A stretch of DNA of 64,000 nucleotides from Phymatolithon calcareum (taxonomy: Eukaryota > Rhodophyta > Florideophyceae > Hapalidiales): the NCBI GenBank assembly GCA_977006965.1, contig OZ345382.1:1054001-1118000 (forward strand), in the 5' to 3' direction. Both the position numbers and the translations under genes were made by a program. The first letter of the stretch is position 1. The number at the start of each line of letters is the position of its first letter. This document shows, piece after piece, positions 43,391-53,705 of the stretch. Under the pieces are notes generated by a model. That model searched no databases. It was not told the DNA's origin and was given only the letters and a program-made list of their open reading frames with translations.

Positions 43391-43490
43391 ACTGCACCAT
43401 TTTGGCCCAAATCAACTAAATAACTATCGGGCCAAAATGTTGCCGTGCTCCCCTACTGTAGTGTTAGGTACATAAAATTCTACGTACTGT
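43391..43490. repeat. Right part of the interrupted inverted repeat
   Basis: Begins with the duplicated ACTGC. CATTTTGGCCC (about 43399-43409) is the inner part of the left arm. A short AT-rich loop follows, then GGGCCAAAATG and GTGCTCCCC (about 43432-43457), the complements of the left arm. Confidence 0.65.
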
Positions 43491-43509
43491 ATACAGTTAC
43501 AGCGTTCCT

Positions 43510-43593
43510 GAATTCAACCATCCATGTGATCGTTCTGTTGTAGTGGTCTGCGTAGACCACTACAACAGAACGACCACATGGATGGTTGAATTC
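43510..43593. repeat. 84-nt near-perfect hairpin
   Basis: The arms are 40 nt with a single mismatch (A against C) and a 4-nt loop (GCGT). The outer ends are GAATTCAACCATCC and GGATGGTTGAATTC; the inner arm ends GTAGTGGTCT/AGACCACTAC. It is the longest hairpin in the window and lies about 155 bp upstream of the BED/hAT-like ORF. Confidence 0.92.
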
Positions 43594-43748
43594 ATTCATC
43601 CATTCAAGTATAACGGTATGGGTGTCTAGAGTGCCGTTTCTGAAAAGACAGATAGAAGAGTCAATATAAAAAGTGAAGTCGTACATTTATCCAAAGCACA
43701 CTACCAGACCCACTCGACAACACCTAAACAAATTTCGCTCTTCCAATC

Positions 43749-44339
43749 ATGGTACTACTTATTCCGAAACCGAAGCCGAAACAAGTTGTACAGCAGCTAT
43801 TGCAACTCCTTCGCGAACAGCCTCGAGATATCCATTCACGTCAATCAGGTCGAGCAAGAAGAAATGTGATGTTTTGCGTCTACCTCTGTCCCAAGGGCGA
43901 TCAATGCACTGAAGGAAGCGAATTTTGTTTCGAGAAGGGTACTAGTTTTTCGAATCCGTACAATCACCTGAAGCGTTGCATCGGTGGTGGCCGTGAGGAT
44001 CATCTTCTGGAAGTGTACCATGCTACGAGAGATTGTAATCTGCGCTCCGGAACTTCATTCAGTTTCAAGACCCCTATTGTCATGAAGCTCACCGAACGTG
44101 AGAAGGTGATGGATAGCTATCTGCGATTCATCATATTCAAGTCATTTCCTATCAGTTTCGTCACCGATGGAGAAGTTCGTGTATTCTCGAAGCACGACCA
44201 AGTCTTTTACACGAATACGTTTAAGAAGGTACTGCTTGCGCTAGTGGAACTCGTTGAACGGCGTATCTCTGGAGAACTGAAAGAAACTAGGGGTGCGCTT
44301 ATGCCTAGGAGAAGAGGCATGAATAAACAATTAACTTGA
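43749..44339 (+). CDS. BED-finger/hAT-like protein, short, probably truncated
   Basis: ATG at 43749, 196 residues. CVYLCPKGDQC followed by GTSFSNPYNHLKRC has the spacing of a BED-type C-x2/3-C...H-x3-C finger. REKVMDSYLRFIIFKSFPIS and FVTDGEVRVFSKHDQVFY resemble the segment after the BED finger in hAT transposases (second-helix region with PFSxV). The catalytic RNase-H-like core and dimerisation region of hAT proteins are absent, so it is either a domesticated or a truncated fragment. It ends about 90 bp before the NB-ARC relic. The family assignment is by pattern only. Confidence 0.5.
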   Translation: MVLLIPKPKPKQVVQQLLQLLREQPRDIHSRQSGRARRNVMFCVYLCPKGDQCTEGSEFCFEKGTSFSNPYNHLKRCIGGGREDHLLEVYHATRDCNLRSGTSFSFKTPIVMKLTEREKVMDSYLRFIIFKSFPISFVTDGEVRVFSKHDQVFYTNTFKKVLLALVELVERRISGELKETRGALMPRRRGMNKQLT

Positions 44340-44340
44340 C

Positions 44341-44420
44341 TATTGCGGGAAGTATTCAAATTGCAATCCGAATTGCTGACTAACCGTAGTGAGCAATTGA
44401 ATTGTTTAATTGCGTGACAA
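44341..44420. repeat. CAATT-rich spacer
   Basis: AATTGCAATCCGAATTGC and GAGCAATTGAATTGTTTAATTGC recur within 80 bp between two genes, like the words at 38088-38165 on the other side of the family C element. Confidence 0.5.
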
Positions 44421-44426
44421 ACAGCA

Positions 44427-45980
44427 ATGTCGAGCAATGGAATTGGCACTACCCCTGCCTACCATGAATATACGGTAGATCAAGAAAACCAAGAAGATGT
44501 AAGGAATTCTAGACCAAAGAGTTGGACAAACTTTCCAAGCTGCGATCAAAAGCCTACAAGAAGTCACCCAGAACGGACTTGGTCGAAGACTGGCAGACAC
44601 ATAGAGATCTCGATAGAAGGTGAAGAAGATGTCCAGGGCAAACATTCGAGCAAGCTTTATGAAATTCACGTAAGATCTACCCGTGTCAATTCCAGCAGAC
44701 TTCGCGAAAAGGATGAAAAATCTAATTCGAATGAAGAAGAGGAGATCCCAGACGAATTGCTGAGAAGGGACGCCCCTAGTGTCTATTTTATGGAAATTTT
44801 TCTGGAAGACGTTAAGGTCGTGCGCGACATTCTGAATAAATGCGACTCGACGTTGGAGGAAGGTTGCGGAAATGCTTTCAAGGGAAGTGCAGGTGGGGCA
44901 TCGTCTAAATTCAAGCCTTTGTTTCGGCGAATAATCCGAGCCACAGCTTTAAGCGAGGCCATGAAAGACATCCAACAGCAAGTGCAGAACGCCTCGACCA
45001 GGCTGAGAACTCTGGTTCCGACGTTGGTCACAGAAGAGAATACTGATGTCGTTGTAAGCAAGCTCGGCAACTTGGGATTGACCGTTGAGGAGAAAGATGA
45101 GTATCGAGTGGGAGCAAGTACGCCAAAACACCCCCAAGGCACGACCCTGAATTTTGATGTAAAGGATGAGGATCGAAAGCCGTGTACTCCCGAAGGAATC
45201 TTGAACGAATCCATTTTATCGGCGGTCTCTTCGTCGGCAATTACTGCGGCGACTGGAGTCCGTAGACCTGCGCATCGTGTCCTCAGAATGGCGGGAGTTT
45301 GAAAGACAAATGCGTTGGAGGGACTTGCGTTTAATGACGAAATTTGTACACGCTTGCCGGACGGGGTTCAATTTATACCGCTAGGTCAAAAAGCAACGTT
45401 TGTCACGGCCAGTGGAGAAGTGGCGAAAATAATGCGTCTTACGGGGATATCGACATAGTTGTCTGCGGTAGAGCAGTCGGAGTCGCTGCGGAAAGTTATT
45501 GATTACGCGATGTCGTGGTTCGATGGGAAAATTAGTCTTTTTCTTGTGGATGACCTGTGGCCTACGGATGAGAACAAAAACGGGTTCTTGCGTGACATTA
45601 ACCAGCTGTTGAGGAGCTGTGCGGGGAGCCGGATGGCATTAAAGACTAGGAGTACGCACAAAGCTCACTCTGCCCGACGCCATGTCAACTTCTCGCCAAG
45701 AGACGCACTAGGGGACGTGTCTGTGAGCATGTTTATGGCGAACGCGAAACAAGATGGTGAGAAGTACGGGCTTGCGGAACTCACCAGGGACGGGAGAAAG
45801 AGTATTGTGAGAATCCTAGTTAGTTGCGGCGGGTTGCCGATAGCGCTGGCAGTCGCAGGAAGCGCAGTTGGTGTCCTCGCAAGTGAGCATGGAGATTTTG
45901 AACGTGCATGTAGCACGTATGCTTCACTGCTGGAGGAAAAGAGCATTGAACTTGGGGAAGATCAAAGCCCAGAAGGTTAG
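44427..45980 (+). pseudogene. NB-ARC (STAND NTPase) gene, 5' half, with two in-frame stops
   Basis: NB-ARC proteins are nucleotide-switched STAND ATPases used in immune sensing and programmed cell death. From the ATG at 44427 one frame continues to 45980 (517 codons) apart from TGA at 45300-45302 and TAG at 45456-45458. Residues 1-285 are an unrecognised, largely helical N-terminus with an acidic stretch (KSNSNEEEEIPDE). The P-loop then reads RMAGV*KTN: the invariant glycine before Lys-Thr is the TGA, and the first glycine is Arg. Downstream come LAFNDEICTRLPDGVQFIPL, Walker B (KISLFLVDDLW), an RNBS-B-like GSRMALKTRS and the GLPL motif (CGGLPIALAVAGS). Similarity stops at about 45980, where family B retrotransposon sequence begins. 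The matching WD40 part is probably at 55250-56089. Confidence 0.87.
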
Positions 45981-46980
45981 AGCTTGATATCATATCGAAA
46001 GCGTCTAAGAGTGCCATAGTCTCACTTCCTAGTACGGATTTAGTGACACGTTTTGCTTTATGCGACGACCAATGTATTGGTTGGCACATTCCTGACCGAT
46101 CAGTTAAAAATATAAAGTAGCCAAGCTGAGAGCTCCCATCTTCATTATTCTCATACGAAGCATCGGAATATACTTGAATTCGAATTGTATCCATGTTTAG
46201 TTTTGGGAAACGTAGAGGTAAATGAGGACATTTTCTTAAGTGTCTCAACACTGCGCTAAGCTCTTTTATATACTTCGATGAATTTAGTTGGAACTGTTTT
46301 TCTGTGACTTCAGCTGACTGCGCAACAGCACATGCAATATTCGGTCGTGTATAAACAACCCAAGAGAGTTGAGGGCGCAATGACCTATACTTTGAAAAAC
46401 CGTCTATTGAGTGTAGTTCTTTCAGTTTCGCAATATATTTCTGTTGGTGTATTTGGAACTCATTTTCTTTCGTTTCTATCTGAACACCGGCGTACTGTAC
46501 ATTATCTCATTCCCTTTCTCTGCACTGAAATTTACTCGTCGTTTTCTTCGCATGGTCATTGTATGTTTTAACTCCTGCTTGCAAAGAATCATCTAAATAA
46601 GTAACACATAGACAATTTAGTTTATTATCCAGCGTATTAAAGAAGAAGGCACCGTTACCGGTTGCTATCTCTATTCCTAGATCGTCTCTAAGATGATCTG
46701 AGAATGTCTTACTACAGTAGTCTCCACTGTCTGGTAGCCCATAAAGCGGCTTCATAAGCTTCAGAACATATTTCTCGTCGAGCTCAAATTCCTGTGATGG
46801 TTTAAGATAAACATTTCTCATTAAGTTTTCAGAGCTTTGTAAATACGCTTGAGGTCGTCTGTGGAGAATAATCTAAACCCAAATATTTCTGCAAGCCCGA
46901 CTAGGAGACGTGTGGAGTTTTGTTTTGTTCTTGAAGAATCATGGACCAGAGAAGTTTTCAGCTTGTCTTTATGTCCCTGT
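45981..46980 (-). pseudogene. pol: Copia RT-RNase H fragment, family B (left part)
   Basis: A minus-strand reverse transcriptase and RNase H. From right to left: GHKDKLKTSLVHDSSR, LVGLAEIFGFRLFSTD (then a one-base shift), AYLQSSENLMRNVYLKP, LMKPLYGLPDSGDY, VTYLDDSL (YLDD active site), LSWVVYTRPNIACAVAQSAE and YSDASYENNEDGSSQLGYF, ending at SETMALLDAFDMISS. RNase H is cut off at about 45985 by the NB-ARC relic, and no LTR is seen at that end. Different from families A and C. The gag of the same strand lies at 51738-53019, beyond the nested element. Confidence 0.85.
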
Positions 46981-47217
46981 ATTGCCAACACTGTGGTGCA
47001 CAACTCGTTGTTGGTTTTTAGTGCGGCCCGCGAGTACGAGTCACTTGTCTCACTTCATCACACCAACCTATCGGATTTTCTCAAGACCCGGGTCACTTTG
47101 ACTCGAAGCGAATTTCCTATACGGGATAGATTGCCTTGACAGTTGACCTTGTGTTGGCTCGCAGTGGACTCCCCGAACGGATCTTCGACAAGATTTTCAA
47201 GACTCCAGATCTCCAAT

Positions 47218-50200
47218 ATGGACAACTCACAAGGAACACTGAAGGTCGAAAAACTAAACGAGACCAATTTCCATGCTTTGAAACATAAAATTCAGCTAGT
47301 ACTGTCATTCCGCGAGCTCAATGAGTTCATCGAGGACGATCCACCAGCACGGGACTCTGATGATTTCAAGCTCTGGCGTCGAAGCGACAACAAAGCGAAG
47401 GCAATTATCGGTCTATCACTATCGGACGAGCATCTCTAACATGTACGAGATGTGGAAACGGCGAAAGAAATGTGGACGTCGATTATCAAAATCTTCGAGC
47501 GACACACTCTTTTGAACAAATTGGCCGCTCGTCGCAAGTTCTATACCGCTACAATGCTCGAGGACGAGAAAATACTGCCCTACACGAATCGAATTCGTCA
47601 GCTCACATCCACCCTAAAGTCAATGGGTGTCGATATCGACGACAAGGAAATGGCATTGGCTGTGCTCAACAGACTTCCGGTACGCTATAACAGCCTGATC
47701 AGTGCACTCGATGCACTCGGAAATGAAGACGAGTTCTTCTCACTCGAATTTGTCAAGAGCCGACTGCTCCAGGAAGAGCAACGCATGGCAATGCGCGTCG
47801 AAGCATCAACAGTGAAATCTGAAAGTGCTGCACTTTTCACTGCCAGACGTGACGGAGAGATCATTCGTGACTATTGCGACCATTGCCATAGACCGGGAAA
47901 TAAAAGTCTAAAGTGTTGGATCAAGTTCCCTCACCTCCCTCCTGACGGGTACATAAATCGAAATGGAAAGCAGGCAAAAGCTGTATTCATTTCTGATGTG
48001 TCGGAACCAGTTCGTGTGATGACAGATTCCGATTTTGTATGTCTGATGGCCAAAGTGCGCTCATCTGACATTCCCGAGAAGTCTAAGTCATGGATCATCG
48101 ACTCTGGAAGTACTTCGCATATAACGTTTGATCGATCCATCTTCTGCTCCTACACGGAAACGTCGTCAACTGTCGAAATGAGAATAAAATAACAAGCCAC
48201 GATCGCAGGAAAAGGTGATGCAATCATTACGCTCAACGTGAACGGAATGTCGTCGAAATGAAAGCTGAAAGACGTGATGCACATACCAGACTTTGGATAC
48301 TCTCTAATCTCCGTATCAAAAATGGACGAGTTCGGGTACGGCATAACGTTCAAAAACGGACGCTGCTTCTGATACAATCGCAACAGGAACACTCCGCAAG
48401 AGTCTCTACTCTTTAGACCTTGCAGATGAAAATAAACTTAACCAAGTTTCCTGTTTCGCTAGCCTCCAGGTTTTGCATGAACGTCTCGCCCATGTCCACC
48501 CTTCTGGTATTTCAGACTTGGTACGTCATGGGGTGGTCAAAGGTGTAAACATTGCTTCTAGCTCACAGTCCCCTTATATATTCCATGGCTGTATCGCCGC
48601 CAAAGGCCATCAAGATCCGATCCCTAAGTCCAGTAGCTCCCGTTGAAGAGCTGTGCTCGATCTCGTTCATTCCGATGTTCTCGGTCCTATTGATATTCCG
48701 TCTCTTGGCGGTTCTCAATACTTCATCACATTCATTGATGATCACTCCAAGTGGACAACAGTCTTCACTATGCGTAGAAAGTCAGAGAGCTTCTAGTGCT
48801 TTCAGAAGCTCCACAAGTACGCTGAAACCCTTACAGGTAGAAAGCTTTAGCATCTGAATGTACAGGACTTCTCCACTGCACCGAAGATCAAAGCCATTCG
48901 GACCGATATCGGAGGCGAGTACCTGTCCAACAGGTTTAAGGCCTACCTAGCAGAACACTGTATCCAGCACCACCTCACAGTTGCATAAACCCCGCAGCAA
49001 AATGGGGTGGCTGAGCGCATGAACTGCGCACTTCTGAACTTGGTGCGCTCGATGCTTCATCACAGAGGCATCGAGAAGAAGTTCTGTGCTGAAGCACTTG
49101 CAAATGCTGTATATGTGCACAATCGAGTTACGTCGCGAAGTCTTCCTTCTAACATGACCCCTCATCACATTTGGATGGGTTCCTCTCCCGACTTGGAACA
49201 CTCGCGCGTGTTTGACACAAAGTGCTGGTACGTGATTCCGAAAACGAAGGTCAAAAAACTTGACTCACGGACCCGTGAAGTGGTTATGTTGGGATATTCA
49301 ACTTCGTCCAAAGGGTATAAGCCGTGGGATCCAGACTTGCGAAAGGTGATTGTTTCTCTGGACGTGACGTTTGAAGAATCAGACTGTGAGATAGGTGAAG
49401 CTGAAACATATTTATCCATTGATACTCCCTATGTGGACAATATCAAATTATGTGAGGATTTGGCGGAAACGGACGGAAATTTGGAAGAGGGCCACAAGAG
49501 CATCGATATGGGCACTGGTTAAGGACAGCAAGCAGACAGTGAAGAACACCCTATATCTTCACCAGGTTCGAGCGAATATACTCTAATGATCGCCAAACCC
49601 ATTCTGCGTAGGTCAGCTCGGGTCTCAAAACCACCCACTGACTTTTGGATTGCTCCCTCGCATACCGCAATGCTTGCCTTTGAGTCCGTCAACCTTGCAT
49701 CCGAAAGCAATATGTCTTCTCATAAAGTGCCGCAGACCTTCAAGGAATCGACTTCTACTTACAATGTCGAATTCTGGTCTCGCGCCATCAAGAACGAACA
49801 CTCGTTACTCACCTCTAATAACACCTGGAAGCTCGTGCCTCGCAAATCCGACATGAACGTCCTTCCGTGCAAGTACGTCTTCAAGGTCAAGGATACAGGC
49901 CCAAAAGTCCGAATCTTGGCGAAAGGATTCCGACAGGTGCATGGGGTGGACTATGGTGAGACCTATGACCCAGTCTTAAAGTTCACCTCGATCCGTATCC
50001 TACTTGCAACCGTTGCTGTTCATGACTTGGAGCTATTCCAAATGGACGTTGTCACCGCTTTCTTGCATGGCGACCTTGACGAAGACATCTACATGGAGGT
50101 ACCGACTGGCTTTCGAGATCCTAAGCGTCCCGACCTTGTTTGCAAGCTTTTGAAGGCACTCAACGGACTCAAGCAAGCACCTCGACAATGGCATGCGAAA

Positions 50201-51275
50201 ATCGACAAGTTCCTTATCGCCGAACTTGGATTCCCCAGCAGTCCCAATGCTCCATGTCTATATGTGCGGCACAAGTCTGACAGCATCATGATCATCGCTT
50301 TGTACGTTGATGACCTGCTGATTGCCGGTAACGACACTTCCGCCATCTTGTGGATCAAGGGGGAGCTCAACAAGCGATTCGAGATGAAGGACCTTGGTGA
50401 AGCAAGTATATGTCTTGGGCTGGAGATTCGTCGAAATCGGAAACTTCGAACTTTACATCTCTCGCAATCGGTGTACGCTAAGTCCGTCTTGGAACGGTTC
50501 AACATGGAAAACGCAAAACTAATGCTCACCCCAATTGGGTTCAGCACCAAGAACACAGGTATCGAAGAAGTCGCCATCACCCAGTCCGTCGCTGATGAGA
50601 TTCCGTACTGTCTGTCCATTGGAAGTCTCATGTACCTAATGGTCGGTACTCGTCCAGACATCTCGGACGCGGTCAGCAAGCTGTCCTCGTTTTGCGAAAA
50701 ACCTCTTAAACAACATTGGATGGCTGTGAAGCGTGTTCTTCAGTACATTGGGGGCACGAGAGACTATGGGATCCTCTTTGGAACGGACAGCAGTTTGTCC
50801 CAATCGGCTACACAGATGCCGATTGGGCAGGATGTCTTGAGACTCGTCGGTCTACAAGCGAGTATGTGTTCTTGGTCGTAGGGGAGCAATAAGCTGGAGG
50901 TCGAGAAAGCAGACAATTGTCGCAACCTCATCGTGCGAAGCGGAATACATTGCTTCCTGTGCTGCTGCGAAAGAAGCTGTATGGTTATCGAGACGCATCG
51001 CCGATGTCCATGGACTAGTCAAGCCGTCGCAAATGACTTTATACACAGACAGTCAGAGCTCCATTGCGACCGGGAAAAACGCTGCGATTACTCAGCGTAA
51101 CAAACACATCGATATACAATATCACCATGTTCGTGATCTTGTGGCAACCGAAAAGCTGGACATCAAACACTGCTCCACTGATTCTATGGTCACCGACGCG
51201 TTAACCAAGTCGCTCGATCGTGTAAAAAGAGACAAGTTTAGAGCAAGTATGGTAATATGCGCAATAGCCTCGTAG
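47218..51275 (+). pseudogene. gag-pol: Copia gag-pol, family A copy 2, many stops
   Basis: Gag starts at 47218 (MDNSQGTLKVEKLNETNFHA) and runs with an in-frame TAA at 47437-47439 to 48192. Protease (SWIIDSGSTSHITFDRS) ends there, followed by a stretch with TAA, TGA and a frameshift near 48367. Integrase follows with further in-frame stops and TPQQNGVAERMN (49522 end). The largest block is reverse transcriptase and RNase H at 49586-50881 (FQMDVVTAFLHGDLDED; LYVDDLLIAG intact), shifted near 50790. The tail DIQYHHVRDLVATEKLDI is in another frame. Copy 1 and copy 2 agree across all domains. Confidence 0.9.
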
Positions 51276-51296
51276 TGCACCTCGATCAAGGGGGGG

Positions 51297-51737
51297 TGTT
51301 GGAAGTGTGGAGCTCGGAGCTCTAGTCGCATCACACTTCAATAACAATTCTGACCTCGGTACACGTTTACACGTGTCAAGTCGAAAGACAAAGTGTCTCA
51401 GAACTAGGAGATAAGAAGATTAGCGCTTACACGTGTCAAGGTATGATAAGAATATGATAATCATACTCCCCACACTCAGTAGATAATATTTGATTTTATC
51501 ATGCTACACGTGTCATATGATATTATGGCAAATTTGTCTAGGGTTAATATGTTTCCGTCGTCAACTAGGGCTTTCACCCTGTCTGGTCGGATTCTCAGGC
51601 CTATATATCCAAGACCTGAGGTCTGCCAAGTCAATAAACGAAGGAACTCATCTTCACCCAACTCATCTCAACGTCAACCATTCAACCTCAACCAAACCTT
51701 TTCTTCAACGTCATCATCTCCCTAACCTCCAACGACA
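51297..51737 (+). repeat. 3' LTR, family A copy 2
   Basis: 441 bp from TGTTGGAAGTG to CCTCCAACGACA. Three same-direction copies of ACACGTGTCA lie at 51369-51378, 51429-51438 and 51506-51515. A TATA-like CTATATAT (51601-51608) and AATAAA (51633-51638) follow. The family A copy 1 LTRs have the same order of CACGTG words, TATA and AATAAA. Confidence 0.9.
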
Positions 51738-53019
51738 CGACGTTACGCAATAAGTTCTTCGGGCTTTTGCAATCGCGGATAAATTGGTCTTTTGAACCGC
51801 AATTATGGCATTTTCTTGCGTTTCTAAACCAGTCAAGACCATTTTTGCCAGAAATCTTATCGTTTGTATTAGATGTATTACTCCTATTATTTACACTGGT
51901 GACAGGAGCTGATGATTTTGACCCTGGTTGTCGAGGTCTTCCATAATGTCCTTGTCCCTCAAAATAAAGCCCAGGTACCTTTCCTGTGATCGAATTTCGT
52001 TTCATATCATGTTTTCCACTACTAAACTTTCCATCTCTTGTTCTGGCCTCTTCCTCTTCCTGCTCTTGTAGCCATGTGGAATCAAGAGCTGTATACAGCT
52101 TCTGGAAATCCCATTATGGGTTCGATAATTGTGACGTTTAGAGCGCAGATTTATCCCAAGGTGCTCTAACAACTGCCTTGTAAAGGTATTCAACCTTTTG
52201 ACTCCTCGGATCTATGGCTCTTTGGGCCTTGAGTAGTGAATTTGGTTATTGTCTCTCTAAGATCTTCTAGTGCTTCTGTTACTGTACACTTCTATTTGGA
52301 CACAATGTCATTGATGCACAATTGTTGTAAATGGTTCCTTACGCGATTCTGCCTTGTCAAACTATTATATTCTGTTTGTAAAGTAGCACTAGCTTCACTG
52401 AAGTGAGTTGCTATTCCTTCAACCTTTAGTCTGTAGAATCTCTTAGGTTCTCCATCAAATAAGTGATGGCAGTAGCTAAGTTTCTGTTCTGAATTTAAAG
52501 CGTAGTCTTTAGCAGCATCAAGGTAGTTTTGCACGAATTCTGTTAAATCTTCTCCAAGTTTTCCGTTAAACTTAGCAACAGCCTTGAAACGAGTGGCCAT
52601 ATTGTGCGCTATTTTAGCATTTCCTGCACTAGAGGCATTACCAGGGTACAAAGAGGTATTAGATCGCAGTGACGAAGAGTTCGTTGCAGCTTGCAAAGCA
52701 CTGTTAAGTAGGCTGTGTAAAATGTGGCTGAAAGACCATAAAAAACTCTGCTAGTTGAACTGTGCAGGCTATAGGTAGCACCGTTTGCAACAATATAGTC
52801 CCGGATCATAGTGTATATAGCAGGGCTCTCAGATAGAGCGTTACTTGAGAATAAAATATGTGGATGATAGTCTTCCCTAATTCTGTGAATGAGATTTTCT
52901 GGTGTGAGTGCAGGCTGCTCGTGCATATAAAAGATAAACCCATTCTTATTTCTTTGCTGCTCCACAGTTCCAGGCTGCAGTTTGTCTAGAATGTCCTTAA
53001 TTCTGATCAGTTTGGCCAT
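51738..53019 (-). pseudogene. gag: Copia gag, family B (right part)
   Basis: The ATG at 53019 (MAKLIRIKDILDKLQPGTVE) begins gag. The frame shifts near 52690 to SSLRSNTSLYPGNASSAGNA and KLGEDLTEFVQNYLDAAKDY, and again before 52005. The zinc knuckle CHNCGSKDQFIRDC keeps three cysteines of CCHC and has Gln where His is expected. The sequence then meets the LTR of the nested family A element. Protease and integrase of family B are missing from both halves, so they were deleted. Confidence 0.82.
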
Positions 53020-53705
53020 CTCTACTAGTTATTTATATGATGTTGCCTTACGTTCCAGATAGGTAGTAGTGGTACTTAAGATAAAATATTACAGTAACAA
53101 TGTAGAACAGGTTCGAGTGCTAGTTCGTGAACTAACACTAATAAGTGTTCTTAATATCAATTCTTGTTACGGTATAATTATTAAATATATCTAGCAGCTT
53201 ATAGTGTAATAGTTAAGAATTAATTGCTTTAGCTAAATATCGCTAATTATTTTTTAAGATCCAGCGAATCAAATTTTCCTTTTAATTCAAAGTATGATTA
53301 AATTCTTTTTCTTCGATCAGTTTTCAAGATCATATTTTACTTGGCGACTTGTAAGAAATGAAACGAGTGGAGTGACTTTACAGTTGCTGTGTACTTTGTT
53401 CCACAGATCTTACTGCAAATGTATATCTTGACCCGGCCTTTGTTTCAAATTTCTACTATCTATCTTCAAGAAGATTTGTTTTTGTTCTTTATGTTACTTG
53501 TAGTAGAGAGCTTAAGTAAAAGTGTGAGTTTTTGGCTTTTCGATAAACAGTTTTATAATATTTATGTATTTGTAGTGCAGCTTATATGTTTAGAGTATTG
53601 AGAAATGGTTTCAGTTTAAAAGTATCAAAGCTCAACAGATTTTAATTTTAAAAGTAGATCAAAGATTTTGATAAATGCAATAGAAACTGGATCTAATATA
53701 GAAAT
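53020..53705. other. AT-rich non-coding, possible family B 5' end
   Basis: No gene. Two small adjacent hairpins (TAGTTCGTGAACTA and AACACTAATAAGTGTT, about 53119-53145) are present. The family B 5' LTR should lie here or further right, but no second copy exists in the window to define it. Confidence 0.4.

Larger units (their letters stand above)
46982..51737 (+). mobile_element. Ty1/copia retrotransposon, family A, copy 2 (5' truncated)
   Basis: Leader from about 46982 (GTTGTGCACCACAGTG on the antisense strand is shared with copy 1 at 27156-27171), gag-pol relic 47218-51275, polypurine GGGGGGG, and 3' LTR 51297-51737. The 5' LTR, primer site and roughly 300-400 bp of leader are missing; the leader abuts family B reverse transcriptase directly. 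It lies between the pol and gag halves of family B, so it was nested in family B before the deletion. Confidence 0.88.
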
